DNA from: Palaemon carinicauda
Taxonomy: Eukaryota > Arthropoda > Malacostraca > Decapoda > Palaemonidae
Direction: 5' to 3'
NCBI RefSeq assembly: GCF_036898095.1
Contig: NC_090729.1
Coordinates: forward strand, 59,243,850 to 59,307,849
DNA: 64,000 nt
The translations under genes were made by a program, and so were the position numbers. Below, one piece after another: positions 49,901-64,000 of this stretch; the stretch's first letter is position 1; every line of letters starts with the position of its first letter. A model generated the notes under the pieces. The model was not told the origin of the DNA and did no database searches. It saw only the letters and a program-made list of their open reading frames with translations.

Positions 49901-52900
49901 TTTATCTTTCTTCGTGGCCGAGTGGTATGGTCACTGGCATACAGATATCCTGGACGAGGGTTCAAATCCCCGCTGGTCCGATATCATAGTCTTTGGGCGG
50001 TTCCGCCTGGGGCTCTGATCCCCAGGTCGTTAAGAGAATCCAGACTTTAATGTATTAATATATATGGCTTATTTGAAATATGAAAGAAACACGTTTAAAT
50101 GTGCAAAAATTTATCATTAATCGAATGCCAAGTCCCAAACCTACCAATTAGCTACGATGGTGAAGATGGGTTGATTTCAATTCTAAGTACAGAAAACCAG
50201 AATTTGACAGGTATATGTATAGAAGAATTGTCATTGACTTTTATCTTTCTTCGTGGCCGAGTGGTATGGTCACTGGCATACAGATATCCTGGACGAGGGT
50301 TCAAATCCCCGCTGGTCCGATATCATAGTCTTTGGGCGGTTCCGCCTGGGGCTCTGATCCCCAGGTCGTTAAGAGAATCCAGACTTTAATGTATTAATAT
50401 ATATGGCTTATTTGAAATATGAAAGAAACACGTTTAAATGTGCAAAAATTTAACATTAATCGAATGCCAAGTCCCAAACCTACCAATTAGCTAAGATGGT
50501 GAAGATGGGTTGATTTCAATTCTAAGTACAGAAAACCAGAATTTGACAGGTATATGTATAGAAGAATTGTCATTGACTTTTATCTTTCTTCGTGGCCGAG
50601 TGGTATGGTCACTGGCATACAGATATCCTGGACGAGGGTTCAAATCCCCGCTGGTCCGATATCATAGTCTTTGGGCGGTTCCGCCTGGGGCTCTGATCCC
50701 CAGGTCGTTAAGAGAATCCAGACTTTAATGTATTAATATATATGGCTTATTTGAAATATGAAAGAAACACGTTTAAATGTGCAAAAATTTATCATTAATC
50801 GAATGCCAAGTCCCAAACCTACCAATTAGCTACGATGGTGAAGATGGGTTGATTTCAATTCTAAGTACAGAAAACCAGAATTTGACAGGTATATGTATAG
50901 AAGAATTGTCATTGACTTTTATCTTTCTTCGTGGCCGAGTGGTATGGTCACTGGCATACAGATATCCTGGACGAGGGTTCAAATCCCCGCTGGTCCGATA
51001 TCATAGTCTTTAGGCGGTTCCGCCTGGGGCTCTGATCCCCAGGTCGTTAAGAGAATCCAGACTTTAATGTATTAATATATATGGCTTATTTGAAATATGA
51101 AAGAAACACGTTTAAATGTGCAAAATTTATCATTAATCGAATGCCAAGTCCCAAACCTACCAATTAGCTACGATGGTGAAGATGGGTTGATTTCAATTCT
51201 AAGTACAGAAAACCAGAATTTGACAGGTATATGTATAGAAGAATTGTCATTGACATTTATCTTTCTCCGTGGCCGAGTGGTATGGTCACTAGCATACAGA
51301 TATCCTGGACGAGAGTTCAAATCCCCGCTGGTCCGATATCATAGTCTATAGGCGGTTCCGCCTGGGGCTCTGATCCCCAGGTCGTTAAGAGAATCCAGAC
51401 TTTAATGTATTAATATATATGGCTTATTTGAAATATGAAAGAAACACGTTTAAATGTGCAAAAATTATCATTAATCGAATGCCAAGTCCCAAACCTACCA
51501 ATTAGCTACGATGGTGAAGATGGGTTGATTTCAATTCTAAGTACAGAAAACCAGAATTTGACAGGTATATGTATAGAAGAATTGTCATTGACTTTTATCT
51601 TTCTTCGTGGACGCGTGGTATGGTCACTGGCATACAGATATCCTGGACGAGGGTTCAAATCCCCGCTGGTCCGATATCATAGTCTTTGGGCGGTTCCGCC
51701 TGGGGCTCTGATCCCCAGGTCGTTAAGAAATCCAGACTTTAATGTATTAATATATATGGCTTATTTGAAATATGAAAGAAACACGTTTAAATGTGCAAAA
51801 ATTTATCATTAATCGAATGCCAAGTCCCAAACCTACCAATTAGCTACGATGGTGAGATGGGTTGATTTCAATTCTAAGTACAGAAAACCAGAATTTGACA
51901 GGTATATGTATAGAAGAATTGTCATTGACATTTATCTTTCTTCGTGGCCGAGTGGTATGGTCACTGGCATACAGATATCCTGGACGAGGGTTCAAATCCC
52001 CGATGGTCCGATATCATAGTCTTTGGGCGGTTCCGCCTGGGGCTCTGATCCCCAGGTCGTTAAGAGAATCCAGACTTTAATGTATTAATATATATGGCTT
52101 ATTTGAAATATGAAAGAAACACGTTTAAATGTGCAAAAATTTATCATTAATCGAATGCCAAGTCCCAAACCTACCAATTAGCTACGATGGTGAAGATGGG
52201 TTGATTTCAATTCTAAGTACAGAAAACCAGAATTTGACAGGTATATGTATAGAAGAATTGTCATTGACTTTTATCTTTCTTCGTGGCCGAGTGGTATGGT
52301 CACTGGCATACAGATATCCTGGACGAGGGTTCAAATCCCCGCTGGTCCGATATCATAGTCTTTGGGCGGTTCCGCCTGGGGCTCTGATCCCCAGGTCGTT
52401 AAGAGAATCCAGACTTTAATGTATTAATATATATGGCTTATTTGAAATATGAAAGAAACACGTTTAAATGTGCAAAAATTTAACATTAATTGAATGCCAA
52501 GTCCCAAACCTACCAATTAGCTACGATGGTGAAGATGGGTTGATTTCAATTCTAAGTACAGAAAACCAGAATTTGACAGGTATATGTATAGAAGAATTGT
52601 CATTGACTTTTATCTTTCTTCGTGGCCGAGTGGTATGGTCACTGGCATACAGATATCCTGGACGAGGGTTCAAATCCCCGCTGGTCCGATATCATAGTCT
52701 TTGGGCGTTCCGCCTGGGGCTCTGATCCCCAGGTCGTTAAGAGAATCCAGACTTTAATGTATTAATATATATGGCTTATTTGAAATATGAAAGAAACACG
52801 TTTAAATGTGCAAAAATTTATCATTAATCGAATGCCAAGTCCCAAACCTACCAATTAGCTACGATGGTGAAGATGGGTTGATTTCAATTCTAAGTACAGA

Positions 52901-55900
52901 AAACCAGAATTTGACAGGTATATGTATAGAAGAATTGTCATTGACTTTTATCTTTCTTCGTGGCCGTGGTATGGTCACTGGCATACAGATATCCTGGACG
53001 AGGGTTCAAATCCCCGCTGGTCCGATATCATAGTCTTTAGGCGGTTCCGCCTGGGGCTCTGATCCCCAGGTCGTTAAGAGAATCCAGACTTTAATGTATT
53101 AATATATATGGCTTATTTGAAATATGAAAGAAACACGTTTAAATGTGCAAATATTTATCATTAATCGAATGCCAAGTCCCAAACCTACCAATTAGCTACG
53201 ATGGTGAGGATGGGTTGATTTCAATTCTAAGTACAGAAAACCAGAATTTGACAGGTATATGTATAGAAGAATTGTCATTGACATTTATCTTTCTCCGTGG
53301 CCGAGTGGTATGGTCACTGGCATACAGATATCCTGGACGAGAGTTCAAATCCCCGCTGGTCCGATATCATAGTCTTAGGCGGTTCCGCCTGGGGCTCTGA
53401 TCCCCAGGTCGTTAAGAGAATCCAGACTTTAATGTATTAATATATATGGCTTATTTGAAATATGAAAGAAACACGTTTAAATGTGCAAAAAGTTATCATT
53501 AATCGAATGCCAAGTCCCAAACCTACCAATTAGCTACGATGGTGAAGATGGGTTGATTTCAATTCTAAGTACAGAAAACCAGAATTTGAAGGTATATGTA
53601 TAGAAGAATTGTCATTGACTTTTATCTTTCTTCGTGGCCGAGTGGTATGGTCACTGGCATACAGATATCCTGGACGAGGGTTCAAATCCCCGCTGGTCCA
53701 ATATCATAGTCTTTGGGCGTTCCGCCTGGGGCTCTGATCCCCAGGTCGTTAATCGAATCCAGACTTTAATGTATTAATATATATGGCTTATTTGAAATAT
53801 GAAAGAAACACGTTTAAATGTGCAAAAATTTATCATTAATCGAATGCCAAGTCCCAAACCTACCAATTAGCTACGATGGTGAGGATGGGTTGATTTCAAT
53901 TCTAAGTACAGAAAACCAGAATTTGACAGGTATATGTATAGAAGAATTGTCATTGACATTTATCTTTCTTCGTGGCCGAGTGGTATGGTCACTGGCATAC
54001 AGATATCCTGGACGAGAGTTCAAATCCCCGATGGTCCGATATCATAGTCTTTGGCGGTTCCGCCTGGGGCTCTGATCCCCAGGTCGTTAAGAGAATCCAG
54101 ACTTTAATGTATTAATATATATGGCTTATTTGAAATATGAAAGAAACACGTTTAAATGTGCAAAAATTTATCATTAATCGAATGCCAAGTCCCAAACCTA
54201 CCAATTAGCTACGATGGTGAAGATGGGTTGATTTCAATTCTAAGTACAGAAAACCAGAATTTGACAGGTATATGTATAGAAGAATTGTCATTGACTTTTA
54301 TCTTTCTTCGTGGCCGAGTGGTATGGTCACTGGCATACAGATATCCTGGACGAGGGTTCAAATCCCCGCTGGTCCGATATCATAGTCTTTGGGCGGTTCC
54401 GCCTGGGGCTCTGATCCCCAGGTCGTTAAGAGAATCCAGACTTTAATGTATTAATATATATGGCTTATTTGAAATATGAAAGAAACACGTTTAAATGTGC
54501 AAAAATTTAACATTAATTGAATGCCAAGTCCCAAACCTACCAATTAGCTACGATGGTGAAGATGGGTTGATTTCAATTCTAAGTACAGAAAACCAGAATT
54601 TGACAGGTATATGTATAGAAGAATTGTCATTGACTTTTATCTTTCTTCGTGGCCGAGTGGTATGGTCACTGGCATACAGATATCCTGGACGAGGGTTCAA
54701 ATCCCCGCTGGTCCGATATCATAGTCTTTGGGCGGTTCCGCCTGGGGCTCTGATCCCCAGGTCGTTAAGAGAATCCAGACTTTAATGTATTAATATATAT
54801 GGCTTATTTGAAATATGAAAGAAACACGTTTAAATGTGCAAAAATTTATCATTAATCGAATGCCAAGTCCCAAACCTACCAATTAGCTACGATGGTGAAG
54901 ATGGGTTGATTTCAATTCTAAGTACAGAAAACCAGAATTTGACAGGTATATGTATAGAAGAATTGTCATTGACTTTTATCTTTCTTCGTGGCCGAGTGGT
55001 ATGGTCACTGGCATACAGATATCCTGGACGAGGGTTCAAATCCCCGCTGGTCCGATATCATAGTCTTTGGGCGTTCCGCCTGGGGCTCTGATCCCCAGGT
55101 CGTTAAGAGAATCCAGACTTTAATGTATTAATATATATGGCTTATTTGAAATATGAAAGAAACACGTTTAAATGTGCAAAAATTTATCATTAATCGAATG
55201 CCAAGTCCCAAACCTACCAATTAGCTACGATGGTGAAGATGGGTTGATTTCAATTCTAAGTACAGAAAACCAGAATTTGACAGGTATATGTATAGAAGAA
55301 TTGTCATTGACTTTTATCTTTCTTCGTGGCCGAGTGGTATGGTCACTGGCATACAGATATCCTGGACGAGGGTTCAAATCCCCGCTGGTCCGATATCATA
55401 GTCTTTAGGCGGTTCCGCCTGGGGCTCTGATCCCCAGGTCGTTAAGAGAATCCAGACTTTAATGTATTAATATATATGGCTTATTTGAAATATGAAAGAA
55501 ACACGTTTAAATGTGCAAAATTTATCATTAATCGAATGCCAAGTCCCAAACCTACCAATTAGCTACGATGGTGAAGATGGGTTGATTTCAATTCTAAGTA
55601 CAGAAAACCAGAATTTGACAGGTATATGTATAGAAGAATTGTCATTGACATTTATCTTTCTCCGTGGCCGAGTGGTATGGTCACTGGCATACAGATATCC
55701 TGGACGAGAGTTCAAATCCCCGCTGGTCCGATATCATAGTCTTAGGCGGTTCCGCCTGGGGCTCTGATCCCCAGGTCGTTAAGAGAATCCAGACTTTAAT
55801 GTATTAATATATATGGCTTATTTGAAATATGAAAGAAACACGTTTAAATGTGCAAAAATTTATCATTAATCGAATGCCAAGTCCCAAACCTACCAATTAG

Positions 55901-58900
55901 CTACGATGGTGAAGATGGGTTGATTTCAATTCTAAGTACAGAAAACCAGAATTTGACAGGTATATGTATAGAAGAATTGTCATTGACTTTTATCTTTCTT
56001 CGTGGACCGTGGTATGGTCACTGGCATACAGATATCCTGGACGAGGGTTCAAATCCCCGCTGGTCCGATATCATAGTCTTTGGGCGGTTCCGCCTGGGGC
56101 TCTGATCCCCAGGTCGTTAAGAGAATCCAGACTTTAATGTATTAATATATATGGCTTATTTGAAATATGAAAGAAACACGTTTAAATGTGCAAAAATTTA
56201 TCATTAATCGAATGCCAAGTCCCAAACCTACCAATTAGCTACGATGGTGAAGATGGGTTGATTTCAATTCTAAGTACAGAAAACCAGAATTTGACAGGTA
56301 TATGTATAGAAGAATTGTCATTGACATTTATCTTTCTTCGTGGCCGAGTGGTATGGTCACTGGCATACAGATATCCTGGACGAGGGTTCAAATCCCCGAT
56401 GGTCCGATATCATAGTCTTTGGGCGGTTCCGCCTGGGGCTCTGATCCCCAGGTCGTTAAGAGAATCCAGACTTTAATGTATTAATATATATGGCTTATTT
56501 GAAATATGAAAGAAACACGTTTAAATGTGCAAAAATTTATCATTAATCGAATGCCAAGTCCCAAACCTACCAATTAGCTACGATGGTGAAGATGGGTTGA
56601 TTTCAATTCTAAGTACAGAAAACCAGAATTTGACAGGTATATGTATAGAAGAATTGTCATTGACTTTTATCTTTCTTCGTGGCCGAGTGGTATGGTCACT
56701 GGCATACAGATATCCTGGACGAGGGTTCAAATCCCCGCTGGTCCGATATCATAGTCTTTGGGCGGTTCCGCCTGGGGCTCTGATCCCCAGGTCGTTAAGA
56801 GAATCCAGACTTTAATGTATTAATATATATGGCTTATTTGAAATATGAAAGAAACACGTTTAAATGTGCAAAAATTTATCATTAATTGAATGCCAAGTCC
56901 CAAACCTACCAATTAGCTACGATGGTGAAGATGGGTTGATTTCAATTCTAAGTACAGAAAACCAGAATTTGACAGGTATATGTATAGAAGAATTGTCATT
57001 GACTTTTATCTTTCTTCGTGGCCGAGTGGTATGGTCACTGGCATACAGATATCCTGGACGAGGGTTCAAATCCCCGCTGGTCCGATATCATAGTCTTTGG
57101 GCGTTCCGCCTGGGGCTCTGATCCCCAGGTCGTTAAGAGAATCCAGACTTTAATGTATTAATATATATGGCTTATTTGAAATATGAAAGAAACACGTTTA
57201 AATGTGCAAAAATTTATCATTAATCGAATGCCAAGTCCCAAACCTACCAATTAGCTACGATGGTGAAGATGGGTTGATTTCAATTCTAAGTACAGAAAAC
57301 CAGAATTTGACAGGTATATGTATAGAAGAATTGTCATTGACTTTTATCTTTCTTCGTGGCCGAGTGGTATGGTCACTGGCATACAGATATCCTGGACGAG
57401 GGTTCAAATCCCCGCTGGTCCGATATCATAGTCTTTGGCGGTTCCGCCTGGGGCTCTGATCCCCAGGTCGTTAAGAGAATCCAGACTTTAATGTATTAAT
57501 ATATATGGCTTATTTGAAATATGAAAGAAACACGTTTAAATGTGCAAAAATTTATCATTAATCGAATGCCAAGTCCCAAACCTACCAATTAGCTACGATG
57601 GTGAGGATGGGTTGATTTCAATTCTAAGTACAGAAAACCAGAATTTGACAGGTATATGTATAGAAGAATTGTCATTGACATTTATCTTTCTCCGTGGCCG
57701 AGTGGTATGGTCACTGGCATACAGATATCCTGGACGAGAGTTCAAATCCCCGCTGGTCCGATATCATAGTCTTTAGGCGGTTCCGCCTGGGGCTCTGATC
57801 CCCAGGTCGTTAAGAGAATCCAGACTTTAATGTATTAATATATATGGCTTATTTGAAATATGAAAGAAACACGTTTAAATGTGCAAAAATTATCATTAAT
57901 CGAATGCCAAGTCCCAAACCTACCAATTAGCTACGATGGTGAAGATGGGTTGATTTCAATTCTAAGTACAGAAAACCAGAATTTGACAGGTATATGTATA
58001 GAAGAATTGTCATTGACTTTTATCTTTCTTCGTGGCCGAGTGGTATGGTCACTGGCATACAGATATCCTGGACGAGGGTTCAAATCCCCGCTGGTCCGAT
58101 ATCATAGTCTTTGGCGGTTCCGCCTGGGGCTCTGATCCCCAGGTCGTTAAGAGAATCCAGACTTTAATGTATTAATATATATGGCTTATTTGAAATATGA
58201 AAGAAACACGTTTAAATGTGCAAAAATTTATCATTAATCGAATGCCAAGTCCCAAACCTACCAATTAGCTACGATGGTGAAGATGGGTTGATTTCAATTC
58301 TAAGTACAGAAAACCAGAATTTGACAGGTATATGTATAGAAGAATTGTCATTGACATTTATCTTTCTTCGTGGCCGAGTGGTATGGTCACTGGCATACAG
58401 ATATCCTGGACGAGGGTTCAAATCCCCGCTGGTCCGATATCATAGTCTTTGGGCGGTTCCGCCTGGGGCTCTGATCCCCAGGTCGTTAAGAGAATCCAGA
58501 CTTTAATGTATTAATATATATGGCTTATTTGAAATATGAAAGAAACACGTTTAAATGTGCAAAAATTTATCATTAATCGAATGCCAAGTCCCAAACCTAC
58601 CAATTAGCTACGATGGTGAAGATGGGTTGATTTCAATTCTAAGTACAGAAAACCAGAATTTGACAGGTATATGTATAGAAGAATTGTCATTGACTTTTAT
58701 CTTTCTTCGTGGCCGAGTGGTATGGTCACTGGCATACAGATATCCTGGACGAGGGTTCAAATCCCCGCTGGTCCGATATCATAGTCTTTGGGCGGTTCCG
58801 CCTGGGGCTCTGATCCCCAGGTCGTTAAGAGAATCCAGACTTTAATGTATTAATATATATGGCTTATTTGAAATATGAAAGAAACACGTTTAAATGTGCA

Positions 58901-59522
58901 AAAATTTATCATTAATCGAATGCCAAGTCCCAAACCTACCAATTAGCTACGATGGTGAAGATGGGTTGATTTCAATTCTAAGTACAGAAAACCAGAATTT
59001 GACAGGTATATGTATAGAAGAATTGTCATTGACTTTTATCTTTCTTCGTGGCCGAGTGGTATGGTCACTGGCATACAGATATCCTGGACGAGGGTTCAAA
59101 TCCCCGCTGGTCCGATATCATAGTCTTTGGGCGGTTCCGCCTGGGGCTCTGATCCCCAGGTCGTTAAGAGAATCCAGACTTTAATGTATTAATATATATG
59201 GCTTATTTGAAATATGAAAGAAACACGTTTAAATGTGCAAAAATTTATCATTAATCGAATGCCAAGTCCCAAACCTACCAATTAGCTACGATGGTGAAGA
59301 TGGGTTGATTTCAATTCTAAGTACAGAAAACCAGAATTTGACAGGTATATGTATAGAAGAATTGTCATTGACTTTTATCTTTCTTCGTGGCCGAGTGGTA
59401 TGGTCACTGGCATACAGATATCCTGGACGAGGGTTCAAATCCCCGCTGGTCCGATATCATAGTCTTTGGGCGGTTCCGCCTGGGGCTCTGATCCCCAGGT
59501 CGTTAAGAGAATCCAGACTTTA
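43961..59522 (+). repeat. 6/7-monomer higher-order pattern in sub-array C
   Basis: A recurrent series (unit ending CTTTAGG or TTTGGCGG; unit with GAGAGTTC, mostly with GACATTT/CTCCG; usually a unit with CAAAAATTATC or AAAAGTTATC; unit with GACATTT; plain unit; often a unit with TTTAACATT or ATTGAATG; often a unit with GGGCGTTCC) restarts at 43,961, 45,990, 50,728, 52,757, 55,123 and 57,153, with a further start at 59,523. The steps are 2,029, 4,738, 2,029, 2,366, 2,030 and 2,370 bp, that is 6, 14, 6, 7, 6 and 7 monomers. The 14-monomer step is supported by the shared CGTTAAGAAATCC near 46,980 and 51,720. Confidence 0.65.
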
Positions 59523-62500
59523 ATGTATTAATATATATGGCTTATTTGAAATATGAAAGAAACACGTTTAAATGTGCAAAAATTTATCATTAATCGAATG
59601 CCAAGTCCCAAACCTACCAATTAGCTACGATGGTGAAGATGGGTTGATTTCAATTCTAAGTACAGAAAACCAGAATTTGACAGGTATATGTATAGAAGAA
59701 TTGTCATTGACTTTTATCTTTCTTCGTGGCCGAGTGGTATGGTCACTGGCATACAGATATCCTGGACGAGGGTTCAAATCCCCGCTGGTCCGATATCATA
59801 GTCTTTGGCGGTTCCGCCTGGGGCTCTGATCCCCAGGTCGTTAAGAGAATCCAGACTTTAATGTATTAATATATATGGCTTATTTGAAATATGAAAGAAA
59901 CACGTTTAAATGTGCAAAAATTTATCATTAATCGAATGCCAAGTCCCAAACCTACCAATTAGCTACGATGGTGAGGATGGGTTGATTTCAATTCTAAGTA
60001 CAGAAAACCAGAATTTGACAGGTATATGTATAGAAGAATTGTCATTGACATTTATCTTTCTCCGTGGCCGAGTGGTATGGTCACTGGCATACAGATATCC
60101 TGGACGAGAGTTCAAATCCCCGCTGGTCCGATATCATAGTCTTTAGGCGGTTCCGCCTGGGGCTCTGATCCCCAGGTCGTTAAGAGAATCCAGACTTTAA
60201 TGTATTAATATATATGGCTTATTTGAAATATGAAAGAAACACGTTTAAATGTGCAAAAAGTTATCATTAATCGAATGCCAAGTCCCAAACCTACCAATTA
60301 GCTACGATGGTGAAGATGGGTTGATTTCAATTCTAAGTACAGAAAACCAGAATTTGAAGGTATATGTATAGAAGAATTGTCATTGACTTTTATCTTTCTT
60401 CGTGGCCGAGTGGTATGGTCACTGGCATACAGATATCCTGGACGAGAGTTCAAATCCCCGCTGGTCCGATATCATAGTCTTTAGGCGGTTCCGCCTGGGG
60501 CTCTGATCCCCAGGTCGTTAAGAGAATCCAGACTTTAATGTATTAATATATATGGCTTATTTGAAATATGAAAGAAACACGTTTAAATGTGCAAAAATTT
60601 ATCATTAATCGAATGCCAAGTCCCAAACCTACCAATTAGCTACGATGGTGAAGATGGGTTGATTTCAATTCTAAGTACAGAAAACCAGAATTTGACAGGT
60701 ATATGTATAGAAGAATTGTCATTGACTTTTATCTTTCTTCGTGGACCGAGTGGTATGGTCACTGGCATACAGATATCCTGGACGAGGGTTCAAATCCCCG
60801 CTGGTCCGATATCATAGTCTTTGGGCGGTTCCGCCTGGGGCTCTGATCCCCAGGTCGTTAAGAGAATCCAGACTTTAATGTATTAATATATATGGCTTAT
60901 TTGAAATATGAAAGAAACACGTTTAAATGTGCAAAAATTTATCATTAATCGAATGCCAAGTCCCAAACCTACCAATTAGCTACGATGGTGAAGATGGGTT
61001 GATTTCAATTCTAAGTACAGAAAACCAGAATTTGACAGGTATATGTATAGAAGAATTGTCATTGACTTTTATCTTTCTTCGTGGCCGAGTGGTATGGTCA
61101 CTGGCATACAGATATCCTGGACGAGGGTTCAAATCCCCGCTGGTCCGATATCATAGTCTTTGGGCGGTTCCGCCTGGGGCTCTGATCCCCAGGTCGTTAA
61201 GAGAATCCAGACTTTAATGTATTAATATATATGGCTTATTTGAAATATGAAAGAAACACGTTTAAATGTGCAAAAATTTATCATTAATCGAATGCCAAGT
61301 CCCAAACCTACCAATTAGCTACGATGGTGAAGATGGGTTGATTTCAATTCTAAGTACAGAAAACCAGAATTTGACAGGTATATGTATAGAAGAATTGTCA
61401 TTGACTTTTATCTTTCTTCGTGGCCGAGTGGTATGGTCACTGGCATACAGATATCCTGGACGAGGGTTCAAATCCCCGCTGGTCCGATATCATAGTCTTT
61501 GGGCGGTTCCGCCTGGGGCTCTGATCCCCAGGTCGTTAAGAGAATCCAGACTTTAATGTATTAATATATATGGCTTATTTGAAATATGAAAGAAACACGT
61601 TTAAATGTGCAAAAATTTATCATTAATCGAATGCCAAGTCCCAAACCTACCAATTAGCTACGATGGTGAAGATGGGTTGATTTCAATTCTAAGTACAGAA
61701 AACCAGAATTTGACAGGTATATGTATAGAAGAATTGTCATTGACTTTTATCTTTCTTCGTGGCCGAGTGGTATGGTCACTGGCATACAGATATCCTGGAC
61801 GAGGGTTCAAATCCCCGCTGGTCCGATATCATAGTCTTTAGGCGGTTCCGCCTGGGGCTCTGATCCCCAGGTCGTTAAGAGAATCCAGACTTTAATGTAT
61901 TAATATATATGGCTTATTTGAAATATGAAAGAAACACGTTTAAATGTGCAAAAATTTATCATTAATCGAATGCCAAGTCCCAAACCTACCAATTAGCTAC
62001 GATGGTGAAGATGGGTTGATTTCAATTCTAAGTACAGAAAACCAGAATTTGACAGGTATATGTATAGAAGAATTGTCATTGACTTTTATCTTTCTCCGTG
62101 GCCGAGTGGTATGGTCACTGGCATACAGATATCCTGGACGAGGGTTCAAATCCCCGCTGGTCCGATATCATAGTCTTTAGGCGGTTCCGCCTGGGGCTCT
62201 GATCCCCAGGTCGTTAAGAGAATCCAGACTTTAATGTATTAATATATATGGCTTATTTGAAATATGAAAGAAACACGTTTAAATGTGCAAAAATTATCAT
62301 TAATCGAATGCCAAGTCCCAAACCTACCAATTAGCTACGATGGTGAAGATGGGTTGATTTCAATTCTAAGTACAGAAAACCAGAATTTGACAGGTATATG
62401 TATAGAAGAATTGTCATTGACTTTTATCTTTCTTCGTGGCGAGTGGTATGGTCACTGGCATACAGATATCCTGGACGAGGGTTCAAATCCCCGCTGGTCC

Positions 62501-64000
62501 GATATCATAGTCTTTGGGCGGTTCCGCCTGGGGCTCTGATCCCCAGGTCGTTAATCGAATCCAGACTTTAATGTATTAATATATATGGCTTATTTGAAAT
62601 ATGAAAGAAACACGTTTAAATGTGCAAAAATTTATCATTAATCGAATGCCAAGTCCCAAACCTACCAATTAGCTACGATGGTGAAGATGGGTTGATTTCA
62701 ATTCTAAGTACAGAAAACCAGAATTTGACAGGTATATGTATAGAAGAATTGTCATTGACTTTTATCTTTCTTCGTGGCTAGTGGTATGGTCACTGGCATA
62801 CAGATATCCTGGACGAGGGTTCAAATCCCCGCTGGTCCGATATCATAGTCTTTGGGGTTCCGCCTGGGGCTCTGATCCCCAGGTCGTTAAGAGAATCCAG
62901 ACTTTAATGTATTAATATATATGGCTTATTTGAAATATGAAAGAAACACGTTTAAATGTGCAAAAATTTATCATTAATCGAATGCCAAGTCCCAAACCTA
63001 CCAATTAGCTACGATGGTGAAGATGGGTTGATTTCAATTCTAAGTACAGAAAACCAGAATTTGACAGGTATATGTATAGAAGAATTGTCATTGACTTTTA
63101 TCTTTCTTCGTGGACGAGTGGTATGGTCACTGGCATACAGATATCCTGGACGAGGGTTCAAATCCCCGATGGTCCGATATCATAGTCTTTGGGCGGTTCC
63201 GCCTGGGGCTCTGATCCCCAGGTCGTTAAGAGAATCCAGACTTTAATTTATCAATATATATGGCTTATTTGAAATATGAAAGAAACACGTTTAAATGTGC
63301 AAAAATTTAACATTAATTGAATGCCAAGTCCCAAACCTACCAATTAGCTACGATGGTGAAGATGGGTTGATTTCAATTCTAAGTACAGAAAACCAGAATT
63401 TGACAGGTATATGTATAGAAGAATTGTCATTGACTTTTATCTTTCTTCGTGGCCGAGTGGTATGGTCACTGGCATACAGATATCCTGGACGAGGGTTCAA
63501 ATCCCCGCTGGTCCGATATCATAGTCTTTGGGCGGTTCCGCCTGGGGCTCTGATCCCCAGGTCGTTAAGAGAATCCAGACTTTAATGTATTAATATATAT
63601 GGCTTATTTGAAATATGAAAGAAACACGTTTAAATGTGCAAAAATTTATCATTAATCGAATGCCAAGTCCCAAACCTACCAATTAGCTACGATGGTGAAG
63701 ATGGGTTGATTTCAATTCTAAGTACAGAAAACCAGAATTTGACAGGTATATGTATAGAAGAATTGTCATTGACTTTTATCTTTCTCCGTGGCCGAGTGGT
63801 ATGGTCACTGGCATACAGATATCCTGGACGAGGGTTCAAATCCCCGCTGGTCCGATATCATAGTCTTTGAGGCAGTTCCGCCTGGGGCTCTGATCCCCAG
63901 TCGTTAATCGAATCCAGACTTTAATGTATTAATATATATGGCTTATTTGAAATATGAAAGAAACACGTTTAAATGTGCAAAATTTATCATTAATCGAATG

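Larger units (their letters stand above)
37187..64000 (+). repeat. Sub-array C: highly homogenised monomers
   Basis: Seventy-nine full monomers averaging 338.4 bp plus a 77-bp partial unit. Long runs of neighbours are identical or nearly so (e.g. 40,961-41,930, 42,654-43,620 and 58,555-59,520). Variation is limited to a few recurrent changes: CAAAATTT or CAAAAATTATC, TTTAACATT, GACATTT, CTCCGTGG, GAGAGTTC, CTTTAGG against CTTTGGG, and one-base losses in GGGCGG. Both promoter boxes and the hairpins are close to invariant. This is the pattern of the actively homogenised part of an array. Confidence 0.9.

Overview
The whole 64 kb window is one uninterrupted head-to-tail satellite array. The monomer is about 339 bp (usually 338-340), and roughly 188 copies all face the same way. 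I see no protein-coding gene, no rRNA gene, no intact tRNA gene and no unique flanking DNA. Monomeric and higher-order satellite structure, an A/B-box RNA polymerase III promoter and AT-rich composition all point to a eukaryotic nuclear genome, from heterochromatin, a centromere-like region or a repeat-rich sex chromosome. I could not identify the species. The arrangement (about 330-340 bp tandem repeats with a tRNA-like Pol III promoter) resembles the Sm-alpha satellite/SINE family of schistosomes, but the hammerhead core of that family is not visible here.

Monomer anatomy, using 37,865-38,203 as reference: an AT-rich left half of about 190 bp; a TTTT run; 11 bp further on a tRNA-like segment with a perfect A box and a perfect B box at tRNA spacing; then hairpins (an extended B-box hairpin with GATATC arms, a GGCGG/CCGCC hairpin and a CCTGGGG/CCCCAGG hairpin). 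In the consensus the first T4 run downstream of one promoter is the one just before the next promoter. Each monomer could therefore be a self-contained Pol III unit giving an RNA of about one monomer.

Layout: (A) 1-24,120 is a divergent sub-array of several monomer types in recurring order, including a nearly perfect 4,777-bp, 14-monomer tandem duplication (about 14,335-19,111 and 19,112-23,888) and most of the TA-microsatellite monomers. (B) 24,121-33,603 holds near-consensus monomers with many one-base losses. (A-like island) 33,604-37,186 is again divergent, has a 203-bp TA tract, and carries a segment related to 5,323-6,754. (C) 37,187-64,000 is a highly homogenised sub-array of 79 monomers plus a 77-bp partial one, with a faint 6/7/14-monomer higher-order pattern.

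The repeats do not form a gene pathway. They record unequal crossing-over and conversion of a potentially transcribed, structured, tRNA-derived unit. Open frames of 60-125 codons appear in nearly every monomer but are by-products of a stop-poor repeat and are not annotated as genes.
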